Below, piece by piece: positions 42,185-49,961 of a stretch of 51,117 bases of DNA (the first letter of the stretch is position 1; each line of letters begins with the position of its first letter). A model generated the notes under the pieces. The model worked only from the letters and a program-made list of their open reading frames with translations. It was not told the DNA's origin and did not search any database. Origin of the DNA: Flavobacteriales bacterium UBA1531. Lineage in GTDB: Bacteria; Bacteroidota; Bacteroidia; Flavobacteriales_D; Sanyastnellaceae. The stretch is taken from the NCBI GenBank assembly GCA_002323795.1, contig DCPZ01000077.1, forward strand, positions 22,557 to 73,673, given 5' to 3'. Both the position numbers and the translations under genes were made by a program.

Positions 42185-42460
42185 ATGTCAATGAACATCA
42201 AACCCCTTGCCGATCGGGTTCTTGTGGAGCCAGCTCCGGCAGAAGAGAAAACAGCCAGCGGAATCATCATTCCCGACACTGCCAAAGAGAAGCCGCAGCG
42301 CGGTACTGTAGTCGCTGTAGGACCAGGCAAGCCAGAAGAACCTACGACAGTGAAGGTGGGGGACAATGTATTGTACGGCAAATATTCAGGTACTGAATTG
42401 CAAGTTGAAGGAAGCGATTACATGATAATGCGTGAGAGTGATATTCTCGCGATTGTCTGA
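42185..42460 (+). CDS. groES: co-chaperonin GroES (Cpn10)
   Basis: The heptameric lid of the GroEL chaperonin. The 91-residue protein begins MSMNIKPLADRVLVEP, has the mobile-loop segment EEKTASGIIIPDTAKEKPQ, and then GTVVAVGPGK, VLYGKYSGTE and MRESDILAIV. ATG 42185 is chosen; ATG 42191 is two codons later and cannot be excluded. An upstream in-frame ATG at 42131 would add 18 atypical residues. groEL follows after 36 nt. Confidence 0.97.
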   Translation: MSMNIKPLADRVLVEPAPAEEKTASGIIIPDTAKEKPQRGTVVAVGPGKPEEPTTVKVGDNVLYGKYSGTELQVEGSDYMIMRESDILAIV

Positions 42461-42496
42461 ATTTAGCATTGAACGAAAACAAGAAAAACATTTGAA

Positions 42497-44134
42497 ATGG
42501 CAAAAGACATTCAATTCAATACAGATGCACGAAACGGCTTGAAAGCCGGAGTCGATAAGCTTGCTGACGCAGTCAAAGTGACACTGGGTCCGAAGGGACG
42601 TAACGTGGTCATCGAAAAGAAATTTGGTGCTCCAGCAGTTACCAAAGATGGTGTTTCGGTCGCTCGAGAAATTGAGCTCAAAGACGCCTTGGAAAACATG
42701 GGTGCGCAAATGGTCAAGGAGGTTGCATCAAAGACAGCTGATGTTGCTGGAGATGGCACGACCACTGCAACCGTTTTAGCACAAGCCCTCATTGGCGAAG
42801 GTTTGCGGAATGTCGCGGCTGGAGCGAATCCCATGGATTTAAAGCGAGGTATGGATAAAGCTACATCAGCAATTGTGACGGAATTGCAGAAGATCTCGCG
42901 CGAGGTAGGTAGCGATATTTCCAAGATCGAACAGGTTGCGACAATTTCAGCCAACAATGACGAAGCAGTCGGTGGTTTGATTGCAGAAGCGATGAAAGTT
43001 GTAGGCAACGAAGGTGTGATCACTGTGGAAGAGGCGAAGGGTACGGATACGGAAGTCAAAACGGTTGAGGGTATGCAGTTTGACCGGGGTTATCTCTCTC
43101 CTTATTTCGTAACCAACAGTGAAAAGATGGAAGCTGAACTGGAGAACCCGTTCATTCTCATCTACGACAAGAAAATTTCAACGATGAAGGATTTGCTTCC
43201 GAGCTTGGAGCAGACGGCACAAAGCGGTCGACCGCTGTTGATTATCGCTGAAGACTTGGACGGAGAGGCGCTCGCGACCTTGGTGGTCAACAAGATCCGT
43301 GGGTCTTTGAAGGTGGCAGCAGTAAAAGCACCAGGCTTTGGAGACCGTCGAAAGGCCATGTTACAAGACATCGCTATTTTGACCGGTGGTCAAGTGATTT
43401 CAGAGGAAACTGGTCTCAAGCTAGAGAACGTGACCCTTGCCGATCTTGGAAGCGCGGAGAAGGTGACCATCGATAAAGACAATACGACTGTCGTTAACGG
43501 CTCAGGAGAGAAGGATTCGATCGAGGCGCGCATTGGACAAATCAAAGCCCAGGTGGAAACCACCACTTCTGATTATGACAAAGAGAAGTTGCAAGAGCGA
43601 CTTGCGAAACTCGCAGGTGGTGTCGCTGTCTTGTATGTTGGCGCTGCGACTGAGGTGGAAATGAAGGAGAAAAAGGATCGAGTTGATGATGCTTTGCACG
43701 CTACACGTGCTGCCGTTGAAGAGGGAATCGTTCCCGGCGGAGGCACAGCTTATATCCGAGCAGCTGAAACTGTTGCTTCAATGGAAGGCATAAATGCTGA
43801 CGAGACAACCGGAATGAAGATTGTCCTCCGAGCGATTGAAGAGCCATTGCGCCAAATCGTGAGCAATGCCGGAGGCGAGGGAGCGGTCGTTGCCAATGCT
43901 GTGCGAGAAGGCAAGGGAGATTTCGGTTATAACGCCCGAACAGAGGTGTTTGAGAACTTGTTCGAAGCCGGAGTCATTGACCCAACCAAAGTGACGCGAG
44001 TTGCCCTTGAAAATGCCGTTTCCATCTCAGGAATGGTGTTGATTACAGAGTGCGTTGTGTCTGACGAAGAAGAAGAAGTAATGCCATCAGCACCGCCTGC
44101 GGGCATGGGAGGTGGCATGGGAGGAATGATGTAA
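42497..44134 (+). CDS. groEL: chaperonin GroEL (Cpn60)
   Basis: ATP-dependent double-ring chaperonin of 545 residues, the normal size. Signatures are the start AKDIQFNTDARNGLKAGV, VTLGPKGRNVVIEKKFG, the ATPase segment AGDGTTTATVLAQAL, GVITVEEAKG, FDRGYLSPYFVTN, and the flexible C-terminal tail GGGMGGMM. It forms the classic groES-groEL pair and is followed by a strong terminator. Confidence 0.99.
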   Translation: MAKDIQFNTDARNGLKAGVDKLADAVKVTLGPKGRNVVIEKKFGAPAVTKDGVSVAREIELKDALENMGAQMVKEVASKTADVAGDGTTTATVLAQALIGEGLRNVAAGANPMDLKRGMDKATSAIVTELQKISREVGSDISKIEQVATISANNDEAVGGLIAEAMKVVGNEGVITVEEAKGTDTEVKTVEGMQFDRGYLSPYFVTNSEKMEAELENPFILIYDKKISTMKDLLPSLEQTAQSGRPLLIIAEDLDGEALATLVVNKIRGSLKVAAVKAPGFGDRRKAMLQDIAILTGGQVISEETGLKLENVTLADLGSAEKVTIDKDNTTVVNGSGEKDSIEARIGQIKAQVETTTSDYDKEKLQERLAKLAGGVAVLYVGAATEVEMKEKKDRVDDALHATRAAVEEGIVPGGGTAYIRAAETVASMEGINADETTGMKIVLRAIEEPLRQIVSNAGGEGAVVANAVREGKGDFGYNARTEVFENLFEAGVIDPTKVTRVALENAVSISGMVLITECVVSDEEEEVMPSAPPAGMGGGMGGMM

Positions 44135-44156
44135 TTCTGGTGCCGTCCGAAACAAT

Positions 44157-44188
44157 AAAGCCGCCCCTGCAATGGGGTGGCTTTTTTT
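44157..44188 (+). terminator. intrinsic terminator after groEL
   Basis: AAAGCCGCCCC (44157-44167) pairs with GGGGTGGCTTT (44174-44184) with one wobble and a 6-nt loop, followed by a T-run to 44188. It starts 22 nt after the groEL stop and lies before the ATG of the ABC ATPase at 44227. Confidence 0.88.
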
Positions 44189-44226
44189 GTGCCTTGAACC
44201 GAGCGATCCATCGTAAATTGCAACCG

Positions 44227-44934
44227 ATGGCAATCAGCATTCAACATGTGAGTAAACAGTTTGGAAACCAAATGGCCTTGTCCGACATCTCGTTGGAAAT
44301 ACCCTCTGCTCAAGTACTTGGACTCCTTGGACCAAATGGCGCCGGAAAATCTACGCTAATGCGTTTGATTTCTGGCTACTTTCCGGCATCAAGTGGTTCA
44401 GTAAGTGTATGCGGTTTTGATGTTTTGGATGAGCCGATGCAAGCGCGAAGTTGTGTCGGTTATTTGCCGGAACACAATCCCATACATACGGATATGTTTG
44501 TGAGAGAATACTTGGAATATGCTGCTGGATTGCACGGAATAAAGAATGTTTCATCTGCTGTCAATGCTATGATTGAGAAGGTTGGATTGCAACCTGAGGC
44601 TCACAAAATCATTGGACAACTTTCCAAAGGTTATCGCCAGCGAGTAGGCATTGCACAGGCACTTATTCACGATCCCAAAGTGCTGATTTTAGATGAACCT
44701 ACTTCAGGACTTGACCCGATTCAATTGGTCGACATTCGAGCCTTGATTCGGAAAGTCGGGCGAGAACGTACGGTAATCCTATCCACACATATTATGCAAG
44801 AGGTGGAAGAGGTTTGCGATCGTGTGGTGTTGATTCATCATGGTGTCATCGTTGCGGATGACGCTCTCTCCGAATTTGCAAATAGACCGGGTGGGTTGGA
44901 ATCGGCTTTTCACGAACTTGAAGTTCGGTCATGA
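44227..44934 (+). CDS. ABC transporter ATP-binding protein, GldA-like
   Basis: ABC ATPase of 235 residues: Walker A GPNGAGKST, Q-loop region GYLPEHNPIHTDM, signature LSKGYRQR, Walker B VLILDEPTSGLDP, and the H-loop in STHIMQEVEEV. The PEHNPIH...EYLEYAAGLHGIKN stretch resembles GldA, the ATPase of the GldFG exporter linked to gliding. GldA is usually near 300 residues, and here the C-terminal extension is missing. No gldF or gldG permease is adjacent. ATG 44227 is used because the longer frame from 44140 would include the groEL terminator. The stop overlaps rsgA by 4 nt. Confidence 0.8.
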   Translation: MAISIQHVSKQFGNQMALSDISLEIPSAQVLGLLGPNGAGKSTLMRLISGYFPASSGSVSVCGFDVLDEPMQARSCVGYLPEHNPIHTDMFVREYLEYAAGLHGIKNVSSAVNAMIEKVGLQPEAHKIIGQLSKGYRQRVGIAQALIHDPKVLILDEPTSGLDPIQLVDIRALIRKVGRERTVILSTHIMQEVEEVCDRVVLIHHGVIVADDALSEFANRPGGLESAFHELEVRS

Positions 44935-45917
44935 ATCAATGCGATGACCGATCTGCTGAAGAGGGTGTGGGCAGTATGAGAGGAATTATTTTGCGCTCAA
45001 CGGGCTCTTGGTATCAAGTCAGTGAATGGGAATCGCGAGTAGTTTTCGGATGCCGTGCAGGAGGCCGCATGCGCTTGGACGGTGAGCGCAGCACCAATCC
45101 ACTGGCAGTAGGCGATATTGTTCGATTTGAAGCCAATGGAAAAGAAGAAGCGGGACTGATCACAGCACGCGAGGAACGGAAGAATGCCATTGTTCGTAGA
45201 TCAGTCAATCTTTCGAAAGAGACCCACGTTGTTGCGGCGAATTTGGACCGTGCCTTTTTAATCGCTACCGTCAGTCAACCTTCCACCAGTTCAGGATTCA
45301 TTGATCGTTTTCTGGTCACAGCGGAAGCATATGGTATCCCAACGACCATCGTGTTCAATAAGTGCGACTTGGTGATGTCGGGTGGTAAGGCCTCAGAATT
45401 GCTGGATTACATGGTGGGTTTGTATGAGACGGCTGGTTATGATGTGCTCCAAGTCTCTGCCAAAACAGGTCTGGGTTTACCTGAGTTGAAAGCTGCAATT
45501 GCCGAATCAGGCGTGAACATGCTTTCGGGACATAGTGGCGTCGGCAAATCCACGCTAATCAATCAAATTCTTCCTGGTTTGGATTTGCGAACAGGCGATG
45601 TTTCAGATTCACACCAGAAGGGAAAGCATACAACGACTTATGCGGAAATGTTTCCGCTTCCCTCCGGAGGTTACCTCATCGATACGCCGGGCATCAAAGG
45701 GTTTGGATTGGTTCAGCTGGAAAAGGAACACCTGCATCATTACTTTCCGGAAATGTTCGCGCTGCTTTCTGAGTGTAAGTTTCACAATTGTCTGCATCGT
45801 TCAGAACCAAAGTGCGCGGTGCGAAAAGCAGTGGAAAAGGGTCTCATTGCAGAGGAGCGGTACCTGAATTACCTCGACTTGTATGAGAATTTTGATGCAG
45901 AGACGAATTACCGCTGA
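44931..45917 (+). CDS. rsgA: small-subunit assembly GTPase RsgA (YjeQ)
   Basis: Circularly permuted GTPase that checks 30S maturation. The 328-residue protein has an N-terminal OB fold (RGIILRSTGSWYQV, AVGDIVRFE). The permuted G motifs follow in order: G4 NKCD, G5 VSAKTG, G1 GHSGVGKSTL, G2 TTTYAEM region, and G3 DTPGIKGFG. The C-terminal zinc site is CKFHNCLHRSEPKC-like. ATG 44931 overlaps the ABC gene by 4 nt; a start at M16 (44976, MRGIILRS) fits the family equally well. It is convergent with cysQ. Confidence 0.93.
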   Translation: MNQCDDRSAEEGVGSMRGIILRSTGSWYQVSEWESRVVFGCRAGGRMRLDGERSTNPLAVGDIVRFEANGKEEAGLITAREERKNAIVRRSVNLSKETHVVAANLDRAFLIATVSQPSTSSGFIDRFLVTAEAYGIPTTIVFNKCDLVMSGGKASELLDYMVGLYETAGYDVLQVSAKTGLGLPELKAAIAESGVNMLSGHSGVGKSTLINQILPGLDLRTGDVSDSHQKGKHTTTYAEMFPLPSGGYLIDTPGIKGFGLVQLEKEHLHHYFPEMFALLSECKFHNCLHRSEPKCAVRKAVEKGLIAEERYLNYLDLYENFDAETNYR

Positions 45918-45920
45918 GTG

Positions 45921-46718
45921 TCAGTCAGCGGGATGAAAGCGGGAAGCCCAGAGACCTCCTACACGCAGGCTCATTGAGTTGTAGATCAACGGGAGTCCGG
46001 TCTCTCGGCTTCGAATCTGCAGCCCAATGCTCTTCAAAATCCCGTCTCCTGCCGCGCAGTCCCACTCCATGTATGATCCAGATCGCACGTGCACATCAGC
46101 TTGTCCAGTAACGATTTGACAAAACTTGAGGGCGCCGCTTACGGGCTTGCTCGTGAATTCGTCCGCATTCAAACCTTCAGGCAACAAATCAGGCCAAGGA
46201 ACGCTTTCGTTCCAGCTGGTCACCAAGAGAAATGGAGGCGATGCAGGTAGTTGCTCGATGGTGGTTCGTTTGGTGTTCGATGCGATGGAACAAGTAAATG
46301 GTGAAACCCCTACTGCGCCAGCATACATCTTGTCCGCAAGAGGGTCTGCAATCACTCCCAAAAAAGGTCCACCTTGGTCACAAAGTGCAATATTGACTGC
46401 AAATCCCGATCTTCTTTTCAAGTAAGATTCTGTTCCGTCCAGTGGGTCGACGAGCCAGAATAAGGGCCAGTCTTTTCGTTCGCTGTAAGCCGGTAGACTT
46501 CCTTCTTCGCTAATGACGGGTATGTCTGTTTCCGTTAAAATTTCCTGAATGATTCGGTGACTCTCCATGTCCACAGATGAGACCAAACTCCCATCTCGTT
46601 TGGCTCGAATCACGAGTGATTCGTTTTTTTCTTGCAAGTGATTTAATAGCTCAAGGCTGGCTGCAGCTGCAGCTTTCAGGGCCAATTCCAAGTAGGCTGC
46701 TTTTTTTGAATCATTCAT
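45921..46718 (-). CDS. cysQ: 3'(2'),5'-bisphosphate nucleotidase CysQ
   Basis: Inositol-monophosphatase-superfamily enzyme that hydrolyses PAP/PAPS formed in sulfur metabolism. The 265-residue protein contains the metal-binding set SEEGSLPAYS, DPLDGTESYLKRR (CysQ-type continuation) and EWDCAAGDGIL near the C-terminus. Its start codon overlaps the -33 box of the divergent riboswitch promoter at 46718-46721. It converges on rsgA with a 3-bp gap. Confidence 0.9.
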   Translation of the reverse strand: MNDSKKAAYLELALKAAAAASLELLNHLQEKNESLVIRAKRDGSLVSSVDMESHRIIQEILTETDIPVISEEGSLPAYSERKDWPLFWLVDPLDGTESYLKRRSGFAVNIALCDQGGPFLGVIADPLADKMYAGAVGVSPFTCSIASNTKRTTIEQLPASPPFLLVTSWNESVPWPDLLPEGLNADEFTSKPVSGALKFCQIVTGQADVHVRSGSYMEWDCAAGDGILKSIGLQIRSRETGLPLIYNSMSLRVGGLWASRFHPAD

Positions 46719-46750
46719 TTGTTTTGCAAGGTATTCAATGTTTAGTTTTG
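46718..46750 (+). promoter_or_regulatory. promoter of the TPP-riboswitch transcript
   Basis: TTTG at 46718-46721, a 21-nt spacer and TAGTTTTG at 46743-46750 match the Bacteroidota consensus TTTG-N19-21-TAnnTTTG. Transcription would start near 46754, the first base of the proposed riboswitch P1 stem. Confidence 0.65.
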
Positions 46751-46753
46751 CTC

Positions 46754-46840
46754 CGGCGCAGGGGTGCCTCCAAATGCTTTGGAGTGCTGAGATGATACCC
46801 TCACAACCTGACCGGATAATACCGGTAGGGGAGCAGGCCG
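46754..46840 (+). promoter_or_regulatory. thiamin pyrophosphate (TPP) riboswitch
   Basis: A THI-box aptamer with all conserved blocks in order. GGGGTGC (46761-46767) is followed by a P3 stem CTCCAAA/TTTGGAG, CTGAGA (46787-46792), ACCC (46797-46800), ACCTGA (46806-46811), then CCGGATAATACCGG (46812-46825) forming P5, and TAGGGGA (46826-46832). P1 is probably CGGC (46754-46757) with GCCG (46837-46840). TPP binding is well established for this consensus. The downstream gene encodes a TonB-dependent receptor. Confidence 0.95.
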
Positions 46841-46868
46841 TTTCGTGACGACATTGTCGGGCACGTAC

Positions 46869-46901
46869 TGCGTCAATTATTTTGAATAACTAAGACGCAT
46901 G
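46869..46901 (+). promoter_or_regulatory. start-codon-occluding hairpin, probable riboswitch expression platform
   Basis: TGCGTC (46869-46874) pairs with GACGCA (46894-46899), whose last base is the A of the receptor ATG. Inside, TTATT (46877-46881) pairs with AATAA (46885-46889) around a TTG loop. Upstream, a second hairpin CGTG/CACG with CGAC/GTCG (46844-46865) links aptamer and start site. No T-run is present, so control of translation rather than termination is inferred. Confidence 0.6.
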
Positions 46902-49181
46902 ACTCAATCATCTTTTACTCTTATTTTCTCGTTATCCGTTCTGCTTTTATTGCCTACTATCGGCGCAACTCAGGGAGAAACATCAGAATCCGTTGCTACG
47001 GTGCAATCCGATTCGATTTTGAAAACCGTTCAATTGCTTCCAGCAACGGTGTCCGCGATTCAGGCTCCTGAACGCTCCCCATTTCCAACGCAAAGAGTTG
47101 ATGCTGTTGAGCTCGCAAAAAGAGATGCGTCAATGGACATGCCGTTCCTCTTGCGATTTACCCCTTCGCTTGTCGTGACCTCCGATGCTGGCGCCGGAGT
47201 CGGTTACACGTCTATGCGCATCCGGGGGTCGGATCAGACACACATCAACGTGACCATTAACGGAGTAGCCCTAAACGATGCCGAATCCCACCAAGTGTAC
47301 TGGGTGGACTTGCCCGACTTAGCTAGCAGCGTGGACAATCTGACCATCCAACGTGGTGTAGGTAGTTCATCTAATGGTGCCGGTGCCTTTGGTGCCACCG
47401 TGGCCATCCAAACCATGGAGTTCAATGAGAAGGCCGGTGGCCGGGTTGTGCTTTCCGGGGGATCCTTCGGAACGCTTCGTAGCATGGCGCAGTGGAGCAC
47501 TGGTGAGATCGGTTCAGGATTTTACATGGAAGGCCGTGCATCCCGTATTTTATCAGACGGGTATATGGACCGCTCGGGCAGTGACCTGTCTAGCATGCAA
47601 TTGGGCCTAGGCTACCGCTGGGATTCCGGACATATAGCGTATTCGGCAATGCTGGGTCATGAGCGGACGCAGCAAGCCTGGTTTGGCGTGCCCCGAATCG
47701 GATTGGATGCTCCTGCCGACTCCATCAGGGCTTGGGCGGCCAATTCCGACGAGTACGCATATGGTGCCGATACAGCTCGCATCGAAGACTTAATTGCCCG
47801 GGGACGCCAGCACAATTATTACAACTATGCGGATCAGGTGGACGACTATCGCCAGGACCACCACCAAATTCATGCGAGCCAGCGCTATGGCGGATGGGAC
47901 TTGGGAGCGACATTGCACTACACTGCAGGTGCCGGCTATTTCGAACAGTACAAGGGAGGTGATAGCATCGTCCGATACGGGGGGATTCCCATCATCACTG
48001 CTGAGGACACCATTCTCACATCTAATCTCATTCGCCGCCGCTGGTTGGATAACGATTATTTAGGAGGTGTCTTTCAGGGCAGTCGAGCTTTCGAGAACAG
48101 CGGAATTCAGTTTGGGTTGGGTGCTTTTTATTATGCTGGCGAACACTTTGGTAACCCCATTTGGATGGAGGCTGTTGGACAGTCGCCCTCGCCGCAGCAT
48201 CGCTACTACGATAACCTTGGAGAGAAATCGGATCATTACGCTTTCGTCAGCAATGACCATCGCCTAGCTGAGGGTAAAGTCAACGTTCGAGGAGAAATTC
48301 AGATGCGCCAGGTAGGCTACACCGTTAAAGGTACTGATAACGATTTGCGTCTCCTTCAGGTGGATACTTCAATGGCTTTCATTAATCCCAAACTTGGATT
48401 GGATTACATCGTTAATCCGAGTAGCCGTGTTTTCGCTTCCGTGGCCCGAGGGAGCCGTGAGCCTGTCCGCAGCGATTTCATCGACCGTGTCACCGTTACT
48501 TACCCGAAAGCGGAGCAATTGACGGACTTCGAACTGGGATGGGAAATGGCAACACCTGAATGGAGCATGCAGGCCGTGGGCTACTATATGCAGTACGAGA
48601 ACCAATTGGTTCTGACCGGTGCATTGAACGACGTGGGTTCTCCAATCCGGCAAAACGTAGCTAGCAGCTACCGCGCTGGACTGGAATGGACGAACGCATG
48701 GCGTCCAGTGAATGGCCTTCAGTGGTACAGTACCGTGACGGCTTCTCAGAATCGCATTACCGAATTCGGCTTCGACTTAGGAATGGAGCCAGCAGACATT
48801 AGCTTCTCGCCCAACTTCACAGCGTCGAGCGTTGTGACTTGGGAGGCGCTAAAACGCCTCAATAGTCAAGGAGTTGGTTCCACGTGCTTGATTGAATGGT
48901 CGGCTCGCCACGTAGGTAAGCAATACTTGGACAACACTTCGAGTGACCTTCGTTCGTTGGATGCTTACAATGTCCACGATGCCCGTGTCCGCTGGATGTG
49001 GAACCGTCCAAACGGATCTTATGTTTCGGTTTCAGGCTACTTGCGCAACGTCTTGGATGCCCAATACAGTGCAAACGGGTATGCCTACTTCTACGAATGG
49101 GGTGGGGAAGAAATATCGGAAGTCTACGTTTATCCGCAAGCTGGACGACACGGACTCGTTGCGCTTGAATTTTCTTTCTGA
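46899..49181 (+). CDS. TonB-dependent receptor, predicted thiamin or thiamin-precursor uptake
   Basis: Outer-membrane active transporter of 760 residues. A signal peptide (LIFSLSVLLLLPTIGATQG) is followed by a plug domain. Its segments RVDAVELAKRDASMDMPFLLRFTPS, GYTSMRIRGSDQTHINVTINGVALNDAESH and NLTIQRGVGSSSNGAGAFG are typical. The barrel ends in an aromatic residue (ALEFSF). There is no carboxypeptidase-like N-terminal extension and no SusD partner, so it is not a SusC system. Substrate assignment comes from the TPP riboswitch in its leader; TonB-dependent thiamin receptors under THI boxes are known in Bacteroidetes. The gene stands alone, convergent with the GGGP-synthase gene. Confidence 0.9.
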   Translation: MTQSSFTLIFSLSVLLLLPTIGATQGETSESVATVQSDSILKTVQLLPATVSAIQAPERSPFPTQRVDAVELAKRDASMDMPFLLRFTPSLVVTSDAGAGVGYTSMRIRGSDQTHINVTINGVALNDAESHQVYWVDLPDLASSVDNLTIQRGVGSSSNGAGAFGATVAIQTMEFNEKAGGRVVLSGGSFGTLRSMAQWSTGEIGSGFYMEGRASRILSDGYMDRSGSDLSSMQLGLGYRWDSGHIAYSAMLGHERTQQAWFGVPRIGLDAPADSIRAWAANSDEYAYGADTARIEDLIARGRQHNYYNYADQVDDYRQDHHQIHASQRYGGWDLGATLHYTAGAGYFEQYKGGDSIVRYGGIPIITAEDTILTSNLIRRRWLDNDYLGGVFQGSRAFENSGIQFGLGAFYYAGEHFGNPIWMEAVGQSPSPQHRYYDNLGEKSDHYAFVSNDHRLAEGKVNVRGEIQMRQVGYTVKGTDNDLRLLQVDTSMAFINPKLGLDYIVNPSSRVFASVARGSREPVRSDFIDRVTVTYPKAEQLTDFELGWEMATPEWSMQAVGYYMQYENQLVLTGALNDVGSPIRQNVASSYRAGLEWTNAWRPVNGLQWYSTVTASQNRITEFGFDLGMEPADISFSPNFTASSVVTWEALKRLNSQGVGSTCLIEWSARHVGKQYLDNTSSDLRSLDAYNVHDARVRWMWNRPNGSYVSVSGYLRNVLDAQYSANGYAYFYEWGGEEISEVYVYPQAGRHGLVALEFSF

Positions 49182-49190
49182 CCCAGCCTG

Positions 49191-49961
49191 TTAAAGCCGC
49201 TTTTCGGCAGGGTTGGTCTGTACACTGAACGCTTCGGGATGTGGCAGCCAATCCAACTGAGAGGGCCGGTTTTCAATGGCATCACCTATAACCACCAAGT
49301 CGCATCCTGCCTGCCAAGCCGCTTGAATGCCCGCGGCGTCATTAATGCCTCCGCCGACGATAATCGGACATTGGACGGCATCGCGAACTGCTCGAATTGT
49401 CGAGGGTGAAATGCATTGTTGCGCACCACTACCAGCGTCCAAAAACAATGCGCCTAAACCGAGCATTTCGCCCGCGACCGCAGTGGCTACAGTGATTTCC
49501 TTTTTTGCAGAAGGAATAGGCAAGCTGTTGCTCATGTACGCCGCAGTGGTCAGGGGCCCATCACCTATCAGCATGTAGCCCGTAGGGACAATCTCAAGGT
49601 TCAATCTCCGAATGCGCATCGCTGCTTCAACATGCCGGCCTATGAGTAAGTCAGGATTTCGTCCTGAGATTAGAGATAAAAAAAGCAGTGCATCGGCTCC
49701 TTTAACCACCTGATCCGGGGAACCTGGGAAAATAGTGATAGGGCCATTGAACCGTTCGCGAACCGTTTGTATGATGTCAGCCACATTGTGTTTAGTCAGC
49801 AAGCTTCCTCCAATGAAAACGTCGGTAATTGTTGATTGCTGCAAGCGATCAAGGAAACGCAACCACTCTCGTCCTGTTGGTAGGTCGTCGGGATCGAGCA
49901 GTGCTGCAAGTCTTTTTTTACCAAGGGCCTGATCGGCCGTCAAATTCTCTATCCAGCTCAT
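49191..49961 (-). CDS. geranylgeranylglyceryl phosphate synthase family protein (PcrB/GGGPS)
   Basis: TIM-barrel prenyltransferase family of 256 residues. ALLDPDDL near the N-terminus, FIGGSLLTKHN, ITIFPGSPDQVVKGADALLFLSLISGRN, EIVPTGYMLIGDG, FLDAGSGA and PIIVGGGIND form the GGGPS pattern and phosphate-binding loops. In archaea this enzyme joins glycerol-1-phosphate to geranylgeranyl diphosphate for ether lipids. Some Bacteroidota carry homologues whose physiological lipid product is unclear. It overlaps the upstream hydrolase gene by 4 nt. Confidence 0.88.
   Translation of the reverse strand: MSWIENLTADQALGKKRLAALLDPDDLPTGREWLRFLDRLQQSTITDVFIGGSLLTKHNVADIIQTVRERFNGPITIFPGSPDQVVKGADALLFLSLISGRNPDLLIGRHVEAAMRIRRLNLEIVPTGYMLIGDGPLTTAAYMSNSLPIPSAKKEITVATAVAGEMLGLGALFLDAGSGAQQCISPSTIRAVRDAVQCPIIVGGGINDAAGIQAAWQAGCDLVVIGDAIENRPSQLDWLPHPEAFSVQTNPAEKRL

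Noticed and set aside
44140..44226. N-terminal extension of the GldA-like ATPase
   Set aside because: The extra 29 codons include the groEL terminator hairpin and do not resemble ABC ATPase sequence.
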